DNA from: Sphingobium lactosutens DS20
Lineage (GTDB): Bacteria; Pseudomonadota; Alphaproteobacteria; Sphingomonadales; Sphingomonadaceae
DNA length: 64,000 nucleotides
Reading direction: 5' to 3'
NCBI RefSeq assembly: GCF_000445105.1
Contig: NZ_ATDP01000073.1
Coordinates: forward strand, 62,001-126,000
Part shown: piece by piece, positions 54,762-63,955 of the stretch
Numbering within the stretch: the first letter of the stretch is position 1
Layout of the letters: every line of letters begins with the position of its first letter
Translations under genes and position numbers: made by a program
Notes under the pieces: generated by a model
What the model saw: only the letters and a program-made list of their open reading frames with translations
Told to the model about the DNA's origin: nothing
The model's database searches: none

Positions 54762-55099
54762 TTTTTATCCCCTTATCTATGATTTCGCAACCCCTACCTA
54801 GAATGAGAATAGGTTGCAATAGCATTAATGGCAGGCGGTGGGGTGAGACAGGCGGGGCGCACGAGAAATGGCTGCTCGATTTATCAAAGTCGTGGAAGCA
54901 GGTCGCCGTTTTAAGTTGCGCGCTGGATAGCCGTCCCACCAAGCGCGGTGAATTTGGCCGCGCGAATTTCGCGCGTATCCGCTGCCGACACGTGGTGCCG
55001 CCATTGGTGAGGAGGATGGTCATAGCTCAATTGTATGACCTCATCACATCCCCGACGCTGTATCACTCATGGACAAACAACCATAACGAGGATCACTGA
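54762..55099. other. 338-bp divergent region between TonB receptor and MFS transporter
   Basis: No gene seen. It holds a half-conserved Fur-like site (54804-54818) close to the receptor. Nothing else convincing; the MFS start at 55100 follows CATAACGAGGATCACTGA, a weak ribosome-binding site. Confidence 0.45.
54804..54818 (-). promoter_or_regulatory. Weak Fur-box-like site before the TonB receptor
   Basis: TGAGAATAGGTTGCA: the left seven bases match the Fur 7-1-7 half-site TGATAAT at six positions, the right half at only three of seven. Located about 45 bp upstream of the receptor start. Suggests iron regulation of the receptor, but the match is poor. Confidence 0.3.
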
Positions 55100-56518
55100 A
55101 TGACCGCGGACACCGCAGTTCGGACCGTCACCGTGCAGGAGGTCATGGACCCGCTGCCGCTCGGCAGGATGCAGATTTTAATTTTGCTGCTGGCGGTAGC
55201 GATTACGATGGTCGACACTGCCGATCTGCAATTGCTCGCCTTCGCGGCACCTGCCATTCTGACGGACTGGGGCATTTCCAAGCTCGCTCTGACGCCTGCT
55301 CTGTCGGCGGCCTTGTTCGGCATGATCATCGGGGCTTTGGCTGGTGGTACGTTGGGCGATCGTTGGGGACGCAAGCGGACCTTGCTGATCGCGATACTCG
55401 TGATGGGTATCGGGACGATCATGACCGGTTTTGCGCGCGATGTGACCGAGTTGACGATTATGCGTTTCATAGCCGGTATCGGCTTTGGGGCGACCACGCC
55501 AACGGCTTATGCATTGGGCATTGAGGCTTTGCCTCAACGATCGCGCACATGGGCGTCGGCTGTCCTCGCCATGGTCAACGCTGCCGGATCAATGGTCGGG
55601 TCCTTGATCGCTCTCAGCGTCATACCGGCCTTTGGATGGCGCGCCTCTTTTCTAGTAAGTGGAGGCCTTACCCTGGCGTTGGGCGTGATCGTCCTGGTGA
55701 TGGTCCCCGAATCTGCATCCTATCTGCTCGCCAAAGGCAAACAGACCAAAGCGTTGGCGTCTCTCCGCCGCATATTGGGTCACAACAGAGTATCACCGGA
55801 CATACTCCTCGCACCCAGGTCATCAAGTGACAATTCCCCGCCGAAAGAGGGCGGGGGCCTTGCCGCGCTCTTCTCCAGGGAATATCGACGCACCACCATG
55901 GGGACGTGGATCGTCTATTTCGCAACCACCTTTGCTACCTATGCGAGCATCACCTGGCTTCCAACGATCCTGACCAATCATCAATGGTCTTTCGAAACGG
56001 CCATGTCCATGGGCACCGTGACCGGCATCGCAGCCGTCACAGGCAGTCTATTGGTTGCTCTTGGCGGACGCATGATCGGCTCCAGACGGTTCATGTGGAC
56101 AGGCGCGGTGGCGTTCATCGTCTCGGCGGCCAGCATGCCCTTTCTGATTTCGCTAGGCAGCAGCATCGTCCAACCTGTATTGGCTCTGGTGACGGCATGT
56201 GCGCTTTCCGGTTTTGCGACCGGATCTTTGATGGCGATAAATCTGGCGGTTGTGGGATTAGCCTACCCCGTGAATCTGCGGTCGCAAGGGGTTGGATATG
56301 CCTTGGCATCCGCGCGGTTAGGCTCGACCATTGCAACAATCGTTGCCGGGGCAATCCTTTTTTATACGCATGATAATCTTTTCGTGTTCTTCGGTGTCAT
56401 CCTCTGTGCCGGACTTGTCGTCGCGGTGGGATCGGTCACAATTGATCAACATATCAGGCCGGCGGGGAGGGGACGCAGAAAGCCCGGAACTGGACGAACA
56501 GAAGCGGCGTCACACTAA
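55100..56518 (+). CDS. MFS transporter, aromatic-acid/sugar-acid type
   Basis: 472 residues with about 12 membrane segments and a cytoplasmic C-tail rich in Arg. ILILLLAVAITMVDTADLQLLAFAAPAILTDW, LAGGTLGDRWGRKRTLLIAILVMGIGT (the MFS loop-2 motif), RFIAGIGFGATTPTAYALGIEALPQRSRTWA and WRASFLVSGGLTLALGVIVLVMVPESASYLLAKGK fit the AAHS (4-hydroxybenzoate/aromatic acid symporter) branch. The first helix has DTAD where AAHS proteins usually have DGFD, so the assignment is tentative. It stands alone. Confidence 0.82.
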   Translation: MTADTAVRTVTVQEVMDPLPLGRMQILILLLAVAITMVDTADLQLLAFAAPAILTDWGISKLALTPALSAALFGMIIGALAGGTLGDRWGRKRTLLIAILVMGIGTIMTGFARDVTELTIMRFIAGIGFGATTPTAYALGIEALPQRSRTWASAVLAMVNAAGSMVGSLIALSVIPAFGWRASFLVSGGLTLALGVIVLVMVPESASYLLAKGKQTKALASLRRILGHNRVSPDILLAPRSSSDNSPPKEGGGLAALFSREYRRTTMGTWIVYFATTFATYASITWLPTILTNHQWSFETAMSMGTVTGIAAVTGSLLVALGGRMIGSRRFMWTGAVAFIVSAASMPFLISLGSSIVQPVLALVTACALSGFATGSLMAINLAVVGLAYPVNLRSQGVGYALASARLGSTIATIVAGAILFYTHDNLFVFFGVILCAGLVVAVGSVTIDQHIRPAGRGRRKPGTGRTEAASH

Positions 56519-56554
56519 CGACGGGAAAAACGGCGCGTCTCCCGACACTGCTTG

Positions 56555-57346
56555 TCAGCTTTTGCGCTCAGCTGCCTTGGCCTGATCCCAAAGTGCTTCC
56601 TTGTCATCCAGCGACAAGCTGACGAAGGATGCGCCGCCCGCCGCTTCCATGGTCCGGAAGCGGTGTTCGAACTTGGCATTGGCCTGCCGCAAGGCTTTTT
56701 CAGGATCGACCTTCAAGTGGCGCGCCAGATTGACCACCGCGAAAAGCAGATCGCCGACTTCGTCTTCGCGTTCACAGGCCGTTTGCGCCGCGGCAACTTC
56801 TTCCAGTTCTTCCGCAATCTTAGCATAAACGCCTTGAGTATCGGGCCAGTCAAACCCTGTTCGGGCGGCGCGTTTCTGTAACTTTTCGGCGCGCAGCAGC
56901 GCGGGGAGGGCGGCCGCCACGCCAGCAAGCGCGCTTGGGTCTGGATCCTTTTCGGCTCGTTCGGCGGCCTTTATACTTTCCCATTGAGCGTGGCCGTCCT
57001 CACGTCGCGCATCTTCGCCAAAGACGTGAGGATGCCGGCGGATCATCTTCTCCGTTATGCCATCTATGACATCTTGGAGCGAAAAATGGCCCGCTTGCTC
57101 GGCCATCCGACTGTGGAAAACGACCTGCAGCAGCACATCGCCCAGTTCGTCGCGCAGGTCCGCCATGTCGCCACGTTCGATTGCATCTGCAACCTCATAG
57201 GCTTCCTCAATCGTATAGGGCGCGATCGAGGCAAAATCCTGAGCGATGTCCCACGGGCAACCTGTTTCGGGATCGCGCAAGCGCGCCATCACGGTGGCCA
57301 ACGGCATGATATCAGCAGGACTGGGCTTTGCGCTTGGAGATGTCAT
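56555..57346 (-). CDS. mazG: Nucleoside triphosphate pyrophosphohydrolase MazG
   Basis: 263 residues from the ATG at 57346 (MTSPSAKPSPAD). Two MazG domains: LRDPETGCPWDIAQDFASIAPYTIEEAYEVADAIERGDMADLRDELGDVLLQVVFHSRMAEQ (metal ligands in EEAYE and DELGD) and a second, AEELEEVAAAQTACEREDEVGDLLFAVVNLARHL. Hydrolyses NTPs to NMPs, housecleaning of non-canonical nucleotides. Downstream of an AT-rich stretch that may be its promoter (57428-57460). Confidence 0.93.
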   Translation of the reverse strand: MTSPSAKPSPADIMPLATVMARLRDPETGCPWDIAQDFASIAPYTIEEAYEVADAIERGDMADLRDELGDVLLQVVFHSRMAEQAGHFSLQDVIDGITEKMIRRHPHVFGEDARREDGHAQWESIKAAERAEKDPDPSALAGVAAALPALLRAEKLQKRAARTGFDWPDTQGVYAKIAEELEEVAAAQTACEREDEVGDLLFAVVNLARHLKVDPEKALRQANAKFEHRFRTMEAAGGASFVSLSLDDKEALWDQAKAAERKS

Positions 57347-57506
57347 GGCAGGTTCCGCAGCGATGTGGCCTGGTGGTCGAGACGGGTTAGACGCAATCCG
57401 CCGCCTCACACCAGACAAAGAAAACAATTGATAATATATATTATGTAAAATATCGACTGGTTGTTGTTTGTTTGTTCAGCTGTCGCCTTTGCGGTCGGCT
57501 GAAGCC

Positions 57507-58223
57507 TCAATCCTCCAATATCCGACTATGCTGTGCCGTCTCCCGCATGCGCACATACACTGCGAGCGATATAGCGATCATGATGCTGACATAGATATAA
57601 AACGCCTGCTCCATCCCGGCCTGCTTGAACCACAAGGCAACAAATTCTGCCGTTCCCCCAAATAAGGTATTGGCCAGCGCATAAGGCAGTGCAACGCCCA
57701 GTGCGCGGATATGCGCGGGGAAAAGCTCGGCCTTCACCACAGCGTTGATCGAGGTATATCCAGTAACGATCAGCAGACCGGCCATCACCAGCAAACCTGC
57801 GACCGTCGGATCGGTTGTCCGCGCGAGCGTTGAGAAAATGGGATAGGTGTAGATAACGCCCAAGACCCCAAAGCTTATCATCAAGGGTTTGCGCCCGGTC
57901 CGGTCGGACAACGCGCCCGCGACTGGCTGGAGCAGCATGAACAGAAACAGGGTTATGGCGTTGATCTGCGATGCTGTCTCGCGGCTCAGTCCGCTGGTGT
58001 TCACCAGAAACTTCTGCATGTAGATGCTGTAGGCGTAGAAGGCGATCGTCCCGCCCGCCGTCAGCATCATTACGGTCAGCGTTTCGCGCGGATGGCGCGT
58101 GATCAATTCGACAAATCCAGATTTGGGAGCGCCTTCCGCCTTAGCATTGGCAAAGCTTTGCGTCTCCGCCAGACCCCGCCTGAGCCAGAAGACGATGATC
58201 GCAAGCGCGCCGCCGATAAAAAA
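57507..58223 (-). pseudogene. C-terminal half of an IS-split MHS-family MFS transporter
   Basis: 238 codons beginning FFIGGALAIIVFWLRRGLAETQSF and continuing through LITRHPRETLTVMMLTAGGTIAFYAYSIYMQKFLVNTSGLS to the normal stop. It is the same gene as 59581-60159: joined at the IS boundaries, they give one frame of 431 residues, the usual length of KgtP-like transporters. An internal ATG (58106) could start a fragment, but it would lack the first helices. Confidence 0.88.
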
Positions 58224-58238
58224 CGTATGGCCCGCCCC

Positions 58239-58475
58239 GTTTGCAAGTAGGATTTTACGGTGTTCTGATCAGTCTGCGTCAACGTATGCGGTCTCACGGG
58301 AGCATCCCGTGGCCAAGATGGACATCCGCACGTCTGGAGCCACAATAAGGGAACCGGCAACAGGTGCCATTTTTTTGCCCGGGCTTTCCAGACGCCGATC
58401 GACTGTCAGGCCATCTTCACGATCCTTCCTGCAAACATCGTTGGGCTACGCGCGCAGAAGCACGCAGCCGATCCG
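58239..58475 (-). ncRNA. Candidate bridge RNA region of the IS1111-type element
   Basis: This non-coding end lies downstream of the transposase stop, the position reported for the bridge RNA of IS1111-type elements. Perfect hairpins occur: CACGGGA/TCCCGTG with a 3-nt loop (58295-58311) and a larger one, CGTCTGG (58331-58337) with CCAGACG (58388-58394), enclosing GGCA/TGCC (58356-58368). Expression and guide loops are not shown; this is inference from position and structure. Confidence 0.45.
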
Positions 58476-59507
58476 TTATGCCGCTGCTGGATAGCCGCGT
58501 TCGAAGCTCACTTCTTTGCGAAGGGCTGCCCAAGCGATCCGCGCCAGTTTATTAGCCAATGCGACGACGATTGCGTTGCGATGAACTCCTCGCTCGATCA
58601 TTCCTGTCAACCAACGTCCCAGCGGGGTTTCGCTGCGCGCCAGTGACGGTAATGCTGCCCGGGCGCCATGGATGAGCAAAGTGCGCAAATAGGTGTTGCC
58701 ACGCTTGGAGATGCCGAGCAGCCGGGGCTTGCCGCCGGTAGTATGTTGCCTGGGTACCAAGCCGAGCCAAGCACCCAAGTCTCGCGCTTTGGCAAAGCTG
58801 CTGGCATCGCCCACGGCTGCAATCAAAGCGGTTGCGTTCAACGTGCCGATGCCGGGGATGGACGTGAGCCGCCGGGCAGCTGCATCATTGCGAGCCAGTT
58901 CGACAAACTCGCCGTTCAGTGCCTCGACCTTGGTATCAAGTTCGTGCCATTCGGCGCGCAGTTCACCCACCAGTTGCTTCAAGCGTGGTGATAGGGCCGT
59001 ATCTTCGGCGGCCAGCATGGCATCAATGCCCAACTCCAGCTTGCGCCGGCCGGCCGGAAAAATGGTCCCCCGCTCCAGGAGGATCGCCCGCAGTTGGTTG
59101 ATAAGGTTTGTGCGCTCGGCTACCAGGCGGGACCTGACGCGGTGGAGGGTCTGGATGTCCAACTGCTCCTGAGTCTTGAGTTCGACGAAGCGCATAGTCG
59201 GGCGCGAGGCGGCCTCGGCAATCCCCTCCGCATCACGATCATCATTCTTCTGCGCTTTGACATACGGGCGTACGTACTCCGGCGACATCAATCTGATTTC
59301 GTGCCCCTGCGCGGCGAAAAGGCGACCAAGGTTGTGGGCACCACAGCACGCCTCCATTGCAATCACGCAAGCCGGAAGCTTGGTCACGTAATCGATAAGT
59401 GTCTGTCGGCGCATCGACTTACGCACGATGACAGCGCCTGCTGCATCAACGCCTACGACACTGCAGGCATTCTTGCCCAAATCAACGCCAAGGATAACAA
59501 TAGACAT
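58476..59507 (-). CDS. IS110-family transposase (IS1111 group)
   Basis: 343 residues from the ATG at 59507 (MSIVILGVDLGKNACSVVGVD), with GGAG nine bases upstream; the frame is open to the inverted repeat but lacks a ribosome-binding site there. N-terminal RuvC-like DEDD domain (GVDLGKN; ACVIAMEACCGAHNLGRLFAAQGHEIRLMSPEYVRPYVKAQKNDDRDAEGIAEAA) and C-terminal Transposase_20 domain (LTSIPGIGTLNATALIAAVGDASSFAKARDLGAWLGLVPRQHTTGGKPRLLGISKRGNTYLRTLLIHGARAAL) with its catalytic Ser region. Appears intact, so the element may be active. Confidence 0.95.
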   Translation of the reverse strand: MSIVILGVDLGKNACSVVGVDAAGAVIVRKSMRRQTLIDYVTKLPACVIAMEACCGAHNLGRLFAAQGHEIRLMSPEYVRPYVKAQKNDDRDAEGIAEAASRPTMRFVELKTQEQLDIQTLHRVRSRLVAERTNLINQLRAILLERGTIFPAGRRKLELGIDAMLAAEDTALSPRLKQLVGELRAEWHELDTKVEALNGEFVELARNDAAARRLTSIPGIGTLNATALIAAVGDASSFAKARDLGAWLGLVPRQHTTGGKPRLLGISKRGNTYLRTLLIHGARAALPSLARSETPLGRWLTGMIERGVHRNAIVVALANKLARIAWAALRKEVSFERGYPAAA

Positions 59508-59580
59508 CGGTCCGCTCCTTTCCTTTTCAAGCACCGGCATCATACCTGATGCCGGGGAAAAGGGGCGGGCCATCCCATAA

Positions 59581-60159
59581 GGGAATTCGCCAGCCCCAGC
59601 TGTCGAGCTGCTCGACGGTCAGCAAAGCCTGGAGGATCAGCAACACGCAGATCGCCACCAGCTGCCCGGCAATCAACGTTACATATTGAAAGCTGGAAAA
59701 GAAGCCGCGCCGGTTTCTGCCGGCCATTTCCGACAAATAGGTCGCGCTGGCGCCATATTCGCCGCCGATCGAAAGCCCCTGCATCAGCCGGGCCAGCACA
59801 AGCAGCATCGGCGCGGCGACGCCAATCGTCTCATAGCCAGGCGTCACTCCGATCAGCAGCGACCCGGCACACATCAGCGCCACAGACAATGTCAGCCCGC
59901 TCTTTCGACCATGGCGATCGGCATAGACGCCCATCAGCCAGGCGCCGATCGGCCGCATGAGAAAGCCGACGGCGAAAATGCCCGCCGCGCTCAGCAACTG
60001 CGCCGTGCGATCTTCGCTGGGGAAGAAATGCGGTGCGAAATAGAGCGTAAACGCAGAATAGGCATACCAGTCATACCATTCGACCAGATTGCCGGTCGAT
60101 CCGCCAATAATCGCTTTCAGCCGTTGGCGCTGAGTTGGTGCTGGTGGGCCTGCGGTCAT
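59581..60159 (-). pseudogene. N-terminal half of an IS-split MHS-family MFS transporter (KgtP-like)
   Basis: 193 codons, from the ATG at 60159 to SWGWRIP at the IS junction. [29 protein letters not shown] and [45 protein letters not shown], with the later [42 protein letters not shown], define the metabolite:H+ symporter family (alpha-ketoglutarate, proline/betaine or shikimate transporters). Beyond the junction it runs into the IS, giving a truncated tail. Starts inside the retropepsin stop (ATGA). Confidence 0.88.
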
Positions 60160-60785
60160 GGCGTCAGCACCATCTCGCCATTCTGAACGCCCCAGCTTTT
60201 CAGGCGCGATAGCATGTTCATGCCGATCACATTGACCTCCCCAAATGCTGGCGACACGACGACCGGCAGATCGCTCGCGCGGATTGGACCGATGGCAAGG
60301 GTCGGGATGCTCGATCGCCTGGCCTCCACTCGGCCATTGGCGGTGTTCATGACCACACCCGGCGCGCCGACGTCATAGTTCAACCCGGACGCGCGGGCGG
60401 TGGCTTCGGACAATGCCGTAATCGTCGCCCCGCTGTCGATCAGAAAGCGGGCGGGCGCGCCGTTGATCCGGCCTTCCACCCAATAATGCCCGTCCTCGGC
60501 CACCGGTATCCGCAGGCTTTGCCCCTCGGTTTGCGTCTGCGGCAAGGCTGGTGGCGCGTCCGCCGATATGGCGACGCCCCCCTCCTCCGCCCAGCGCCCG
60601 GTCAGAAAGCCTCTATCCTGCGCAAATTTGAACAACCCCAGCAGGGCCGCGAAAATCGCCACCCACAGCAATGCCATGCGCCACAGGCTGCTCCAGGCAA
60701 GCCGCCGTCCGACCAAGGCGGAACCGACAAGCATCAGGGCCAGGAGATACCAGATGCTGGACGCCGCCTGATCCGTTCCGCTCAT
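60156..60785 (-). CDS. Retropepsin-like aspartic protease (TIGR02281-type)
   Basis: 209 residues. Two N-terminal hydrophobic segments ([17 protein letters not shown] and [18 protein letters not shown]) anchor it in the inner membrane. The protease domain has the single catalytic motif [14 protein letters not shown] and the later flap/strand [14 protein letters not shown]; as in retroviral proteases the active enzyme would be a dimer, in the periplasm. Substrates are unknown. The ATG overlaps the stop of the upstream MBL-fold gene by one base. Confidence 0.88.
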   Translation of the reverse strand: MSGTDQAASSIWYLLALMLVGSALVGRRLAWSSLWRMALLWVAIFAALLGLFKFAQDRGFLTGRWAEEGGVAISADAPPALPQTQTEGQSLRIPVAEDGHYWVEGRINGAPARFLIDSGATITALSEATARASGLNYDVGAPGVVMNTANGRVEARRSSIPTLAIGPIRASDLPVVVSPAFGEVNVIGMNMLSRLKSWGVQNGEMVLTP

Positions 60786-61576
60786 CAATTCCCCTGCGCG
60801 CCCATGCCCAAGTCCACGACCAGCCCGTCATAGCCCGGTTCCACACCGTTGGGCAGAGTATCGCATAGCGTCGCATAGTCCATGCTTTGGTCCATATGCG
60901 TCAGGATAGCCCGTGCCGGCCGCGCCGTTGCGATGCCATCCAGCGTCAGCGCCAGATGCGGGTGGGTGGGGTGTGGCTTTTCCCGCAAGGCATCGACGAC
61001 CCATATGTCCATCTGGTCATACAGGGCCAGCATGTCGGGCGTTATGACATGGAAATCCGTTGCATAGCCGATGGATTTGCCGCCATGGCTGAAGCGGAAC
61101 CCGGTCGAATAAATGGCGCCGTGAGGCTGGTCGACGCAGGAAATCTCGATGTCGCCGATCCGCACCGTGTCTTCGAGTGGATGCGCGGCGATGGTCGGAT
61201 GATAGCCCTGCCGCCCTTCGAACGCATAGCCGAACCGCTGCTTGAGCAAAGTGAGTGTTTGCGCACGGGCATAGCCGGGCACGGGGGTCCCGCGATGGTG
61301 AAAAAGTTGCCGGACATCGTCCAGCCCGTGACAATGATCGGCATGATCATGGGTCCACAGGATCGCGTCGATATGAACGACATCCGCATCAAGCAACTGC
61401 GCCCGCATATCGGGGGAGGTGTCGACCAGAATGCGCGTCGTCGCGCTTTCGACCAGAATGGATACGCGCGTCCGCCGGTTCTTCGGCTCATTTGGATCGC
61501 AAGCGCCCCAGTCATTGCCGATGCGTGGCACGCCCGAAGAGGTGCCGCTGCCCAGCATGGTCAATTTCAGGCTCAT
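60785..61576 (-). CDS. MBL-fold metallo-hydrolase (PhnP/RNase Z-like group)
   Basis: 263 residues from the ATG at 61576 (MSLKLTMLGSGTSSGVPRIGNDW). The metal-binding core is TMLGSGTSSGVPRIG, ILVDTSPDMRAQLL and ILWTHDHADHCHGLDDVR (HxHxDH), with a C-terminal ILTHMDQSMDY. The layout is the PhnP type of cyclic phosphodiesterases. No C-P lyase genes are near; it is coupled to tatD, so a role in nucleotide or tRNA metabolism is equally possible. Confidence 0.9.
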   Translation of the reverse strand: MSLKLTMLGSGTSSGVPRIGNDWGACDPNEPKNRRTRVSILVESATTRILVDTSPDMRAQLLDADVVHIDAILWTHDHADHCHGLDDVRQLFHHRGTPVPGYARAQTLTLLKQRFGYAFEGRQGYHPTIAAHPLEDTVRIGDIEISCVDQPHGAIYSTGFRFSHGGKSIGYATDFHVITPDMLALYDQMDIWVVDALREKPHPTHPHLALTLDGIATARPARAILTHMDQSMDYATLCDTLPNGVEPGYDGLVVDLGMGAQGN

Positions 61577-62346
61577 GCCACTTTCGAGAAAAGCGCGCGG
61601 AAATTGGCGGACGTTGCCGCCGCGAGTTGCTCCACGCTTTCCCCCCGCAGCGCTGCCAGAAAGCGCGCGGTGTCGGCAACATAGGCGGGCTCGCACGGCT
61701 TTCCCCGATGCGGCACCGGAGCCAGGAAGGGCGAGTCGGTTTCGATGAGCAGCCGGTCCAGCGGCAGCCGGGCCGCCGTTTCCTGCAAATCCTTGGCGCT
61801 TTTGAACGTCACGATGCCTGAAATGCTGATGTAGAAGCCCAACGCCATGGCAGAGTCAGCGAAAGCGCCGCTCGCGGTAAAGCAGTGAATGACGCCGCTA
61901 TAGGCCCCCTGCTCCATTTCCTCCCGCATGATGGCCAGCGTGTCGTCTTCGGCATCGCGCGTGTGGACGATCAGCGGCAGGCCCGTCTGGCGGCAGGCGG
62001 CGATGTGGGCCCGGAAGCTCCTCTGCTGCCGCTCCCGGTCGCTATGGTCATAATAATAGTCGAGACCCGTCTCCCCGATTCCGACCACGCGCGGATGCGC
62101 GGCGCGTTCGACCAATTTGGCTGTATCGACATGCGGGTGCTCGTCTGCTTCATGCGGGTGGATGCCGACCGTGGCCCATACGTCGGGTTCGCGTATCGCC
62201 GTATCCAGCACCGCGTCCCATTCGCTTTCACGCGTCGCGATGTTGAGCATCAGGTCCACCCCGGCTGCGCGTGACCGTTCCAGCACATTGACCTGATCCT
62301 CGATCAAGCCCTTGTAATTCAGGTGGCAATGGCTGTCGACCAACAT
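61573..62346 (-). CDS. TatD-family metal-dependent hydrolase (DNase)
   Basis: 257 residues. Amidohydrolase-type TIM barrel with the metal ligands in VDSHCHLNY, GIGETGLDYYYD, HTRDAEDDT, HCFTASG and LIETDSPFLAP, the standard TatD signature; members are 3'-5' exonuclease/DNases. It lies three bases after metG and overlaps the MBL gene, the conserved metG-tatD-mbl order of alphaproteobacteria. Sometimes named ycfH-like. Confidence 0.94.
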   Translation of the reverse strand: MLVDSHCHLNYKGLIEDQVNVLERSRAAGVDLMLNIATRESEWDAVLDTAIREPDVWATVGIHPHEADEHPHVDTAKLVERAAHPRVVGIGETGLDYYYDHSDRERQQRSFRAHIAACRQTGLPLIVHTRDAEDDTLAIMREEMEQGAYSGVIHCFTASGAFADSAMALGFYISISGIVTFKSAKDLQETAARLPLDRLLIETDSPFLAPVPHRGKPCEPAYVADTARFLAALRGESVEQLAAATSANFRALFSKVA

Positions 62347-62349
62347 CGC

Positions 62350-63912
62350 TCACGCCTCCGCTTCGGTAAGGTCAAGGCGCGGGAATAGCGGCTTTGGGGG
62401 ACTCAATATAAAACCCGATGCCCGCAGCGAGGCGTAGAAATCGGACCCGATCAGGTCATAGCTTCGCGCGTCCCTATCGATGCCCATCTGGTCCAGCAAC
62501 GCGGTTGCGCTCGCCGGAATGACCGGCTGGATCATCACAGCCAGGCTCGCAATGGCTTCATACAGCGTCGCCAGCACGGCTTCCATCCGCGCCGGGTCCG
62601 TCTTGCGCAAAGCCCATGGGGTCTGCGCATCGATATAGGCATTGCAGGCAAAGACTGCGCGCATCCATGCTTCGATGGCCACCGAAGGGCTCAGATTTTG
62701 CATCGCGTCCTGAAAGGCCCGGCAAGCGTCGGCAATATTGCGCAGCAAGTCGCTATCGACATCCTGCGGCGTGGGTTCAGGTAACCGCCCGTCGAGATTC
62801 TTAGCGATAAAGCTCAACGTCCGCTGCGCCAGATTGCCGAAACTGTTGGCCAGATCGCTGTTGGATCGCGCCACGATCGCCTCGGCGCTATAGCTGCCAT
62901 CATTGCCGAAGGTCACTTCGGACAGCAGGAAATAGCGCAACTGATCGACACCGAACCGGTCTGCCAGTTCCATCGGATCGGCGACATTGCCGAGCGACTT
63001 GGACATTTTTTCCCCGCGATTGAGCAGAAAGCCATGGCCGAATATCCGCCTGGGCAAGGGCAGCTTCGCACTCATCAGGAAGGCTGGCCAGTAAACCGCA
63101 TGAAAACGCACGATATCCTTGCCGATGACATGGGTGATGTCGCCGCCCTCAGCCCAATAACGCGCCATGCGCTGCGCATCGTCGGGATAGCCGCAGCCGG
63201 TCAGATAATTGGTCAGCGCATCGACCCATACATACATCACATGCCCTTCAGCATCCGGCACCCGGACACCCCAGTCGAAACTGGTGCGCGAAATGCTCAG
63301 GTCGGAAAGCCCGCCTTCGACGAAACGCATGATCTCGTTGCGGCGGCTATCAGGCTGGATGAAGTCGGGCTGGCTCTCGTAGAGCGCCCGCAGTTTGTCC
63401 TGATAGGCGGACAGACGGAAGAACCAGCTTTCCTCGACGGTCCATTCAACCGGCGTGCCCTGCGGCGACAGTTTCGCGCCCCCTTCTCCCTCGACAATTT
63501 CCTTTTCGTCATAAAAGGCCTCGTCCCGGACCGAATACCAGCCTTCGTAACGCCCGAGATACAGATCGCCATTGGCCTCCATCGCGCGCCAGATCGCCTG
63601 GCTGGCGCGATGATGATCGTCCTCGCTGGTGCGGATGAAACGATCATGACTGATATTCAAGCCTTCATTCATCGCCTTGAAATAGGACGACATTTCGTCA
63701 GCTAATTCGCGAGGCTCCATGCCGCGGGCGCGCGCCGTTTGCGCCATTTTCAGCCCATGCTCATCCGTCCCGGTCTGAAAAAAGACGTCGCGTCCCATCA
63801 TCCGCTGAAACCTGGCGATCGCGTCGGTGGCGATCACTTCATAGGCGTGGCCGATATGCGGGCGGCCATTGGGATAGGATATGGCGGTCGTGATGGTGAA
63901 GGGCTTCGACAT
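62350..63912 (-). CDS. metG: Methionyl-tRNA synthetase
   Basis: 520 residues. Class I synthetase: the HIGH motif is in SYPNGRPHIGHAYEVIATD (about 12-30) and KMSKS in RGEKMSKSLGNVADPMEL. The anticodon-binding helical domain follows; the C-terminal EMAP-like dimerisation domain of the long form is absent, as is common in alphaproteobacteria. Essential charging of tRNA-Met and initiator tRNA. ATG at 63912 with GGAGAC upstream. Confidence 0.97.
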   Translation of the reverse strand: MSKPFTITTAISYPNGRPHIGHAYEVIATDAIARFQRMMGRDVFFQTGTDEHGLKMAQTARARGMEPRELADEMSSYFKAMNEGLNISHDRFIRTSEDDHHRASQAIWRAMEANGDLYLGRYEGWYSVRDEAFYDEKEIVEGEGGAKLSPQGTPVEWTVEESWFFRLSAYQDKLRALYESQPDFIQPDSRRNEIMRFVEGGLSDLSISRTSFDWGVRVPDAEGHVMYVWVDALTNYLTGCGYPDDAQRMARYWAEGGDITHVIGKDIVRFHAVYWPAFLMSAKLPLPRRIFGHGFLLNRGEKMSKSLGNVADPMELADRFGVDQLRYFLLSEVTFGNDGSYSAEAIVARSNSDLANSFGNLAQRTLSFIAKNLDGRLPEPTPQDVDSDLLRNIADACRAFQDAMQNLSPSVAIEAWMRAVFACNAYIDAQTPWALRKTDPARMEAVLATLYEAIASLAVMIQPVIPASATALLDQMGIDRDARSYDLIGSDFYASLRASGFILSPPKPLFPRLDLTEAEA

Positions 63913-63955
63913 GGCGTCTCCCTAACCGCTGAACGCGCTGGCGCAAAGCCGCTTT

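Larger units (their letters stand above)
58224..59580 (-). mobile_element. IS110-family (IS1111-type) insertion sequence
   Basis: About 1357 bp. Subterminal perfect 12-bp inverted repeats ATGGCCCGCCCC (58227-58238) and GGGGCGGGCCAT (59562-59573) lie three and seven bases inside the ends. A single transposase gene is on the minus strand. No target duplication is visible, as expected for this family; the two A residues at 59579-59580 could belong to either side. The downstream (left) non-coding end is about 250 bp and highly structured, the upstream end only about 70 bp. Confidence 0.9.

Noticed and set aside
58103..58360. 85-residue minus-strand frame spanning the IS boundary
   Set aside because: It crosses the left end of the IS and reads the transporter fragment in the wrong frame. 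The correct frame is continuous with the C-terminal half of the transporter.
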